From the NCBI RefSeq assembly GCF_013283785.1, contig NZ_JABCPZ010000076.1, positions 1-43,256 of the forward strand: 43,256 nt of DNA, given 5' to 3'. Of this stretch, positions 43,134-43,256 are shown piece by piece. The translations under genes were made by a program, and so were the position numbers. This DNA is from Nonomuraea antri (lineage in GTDB: Bacteria > Actinomycetota > Actinomycetes > Streptosporangiales > Streptosporangiaceae). Each line of letters begins with the position of its first letter. The first letter of the stretch is position 1. The notes beneath the pieces were generated by a model. That model saw only the letters and a program-made list of their open reading frames with translations. It was not told where the DNA came from and searched no databases.

Positions 43134-43256
43134 TTTGTGGTCAAGTCCTCGGCCTATTAGTACCGGTCAGCTCCACACGTTACCGTGCTTCCACCTCCGG
43201 CCTATCAACCCGGTCGTCTACCGGGAGCCTTACCCACTCTCATGGTGGGAGACCTC
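43134..43256 (-). rRNA. rrl: 23S ribosomal RNA, 3' end (partial)
   Basis: The minus strand from the right edge matches the 3' end of bacterial 23S rRNA (GGTTGATAGGCCGGAGGTGG, then GCTGACCGGTACTAATAGGCCGAGGACTTGACC). Only about 120 bases are in the window; the rest continues off the right edge. The exact 3' end is estimated. Confidence 0.95.

Overview
The window is high-GC actinobacterial DNA with frequent GTG and TTG starts, tight TGATG/ATGA/GTGA gene junctions and a gene order typical of actinomycetes. Gene content (an mre cluster, a large RNase E/G with a long disordered N-terminus, a GntR-TetR fusion regulator, a secreted dioxygenase with a carbohydrate-binding module) suits a filamentous member, plausibly Streptosporangiaceae such as Nonomuraea. 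The genus is inference, not something the sequence proves.

The backbone reads right to left on the minus strand. It starts at the right edge with the 3' end of a 23S rRNA gene, then a 5S rRNA gene and its terminator. Next come folC, a possible small coupled ORF, a DUF4233 membrane protein, a 14-helix MFS protein, ndk, mreB-mreC-mreD-mrdA(PBP2)-rodA, a small Cys-rich protein, two radical-SAM-related genes (TIGR03960 and TIGR03936 types), rne, rplU, rpmA and obg. After an interruption it continues with proB, proA, nadD, rsfS and a histidine phosphatase. This is the conserved wall-elongation / translation / proline / NAD block of actinomycetes.

Three accessory insertions break the block. (1) Between obg and proB (about 14.2-22.9 kb) lie a metallo-hydrolase, an atypical DsbA-TPR protein, a TetR regulator, a LuxR-type (LAL) ATPase regulator, an MFS transporter, a second TetR regulator, an FAD monooxygenase and a double-GNAT protein. 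The second TetR and the FAD monooxygenase flank a 38-bp near-perfect palindrome. (2) Between proA and nadD lie a small membrane protein, a membrane Ser/Thr kinase and an M48 peptidase. (3) Between nadD and rsfS lies an opposite-strand glycoside-hydrolase-like gene. At the right end a Tat-exported intradiol dioxygenase with a CBM5/12-like module faces the rRNA operon across a bidirectional terminator.

The left 5.5 kb is gene-poor: a tRNA-Ala(GGC) with its terminator, a GntR-TetR fusion regulator, and a divergent FAD monooxygenase preceded by an inverted repeat and a good promoter. The rest is several hundred bases each of degenerate GC-rich tandem repeats (15, 18, 24, 30 and 83 bp periods) and strong palindromes. 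One such repeat field seems to have run into the 3' end of the monooxygenase gene. A 33-bp repeat also fills the folC-DUF4233 gap, where it forms an ORF whose start overlaps the folC stop and whose stop overlaps the next start.

I see no CRISPR array, prophage, insertion sequence or obvious defence system. The most unusual signals are the repeat-derived coupled ORF, the repeat-extended monooxygenase with its candidate regulator and operator, the CxxC-less DsbA-TPR fusion and the operator-controlled monooxygenase.
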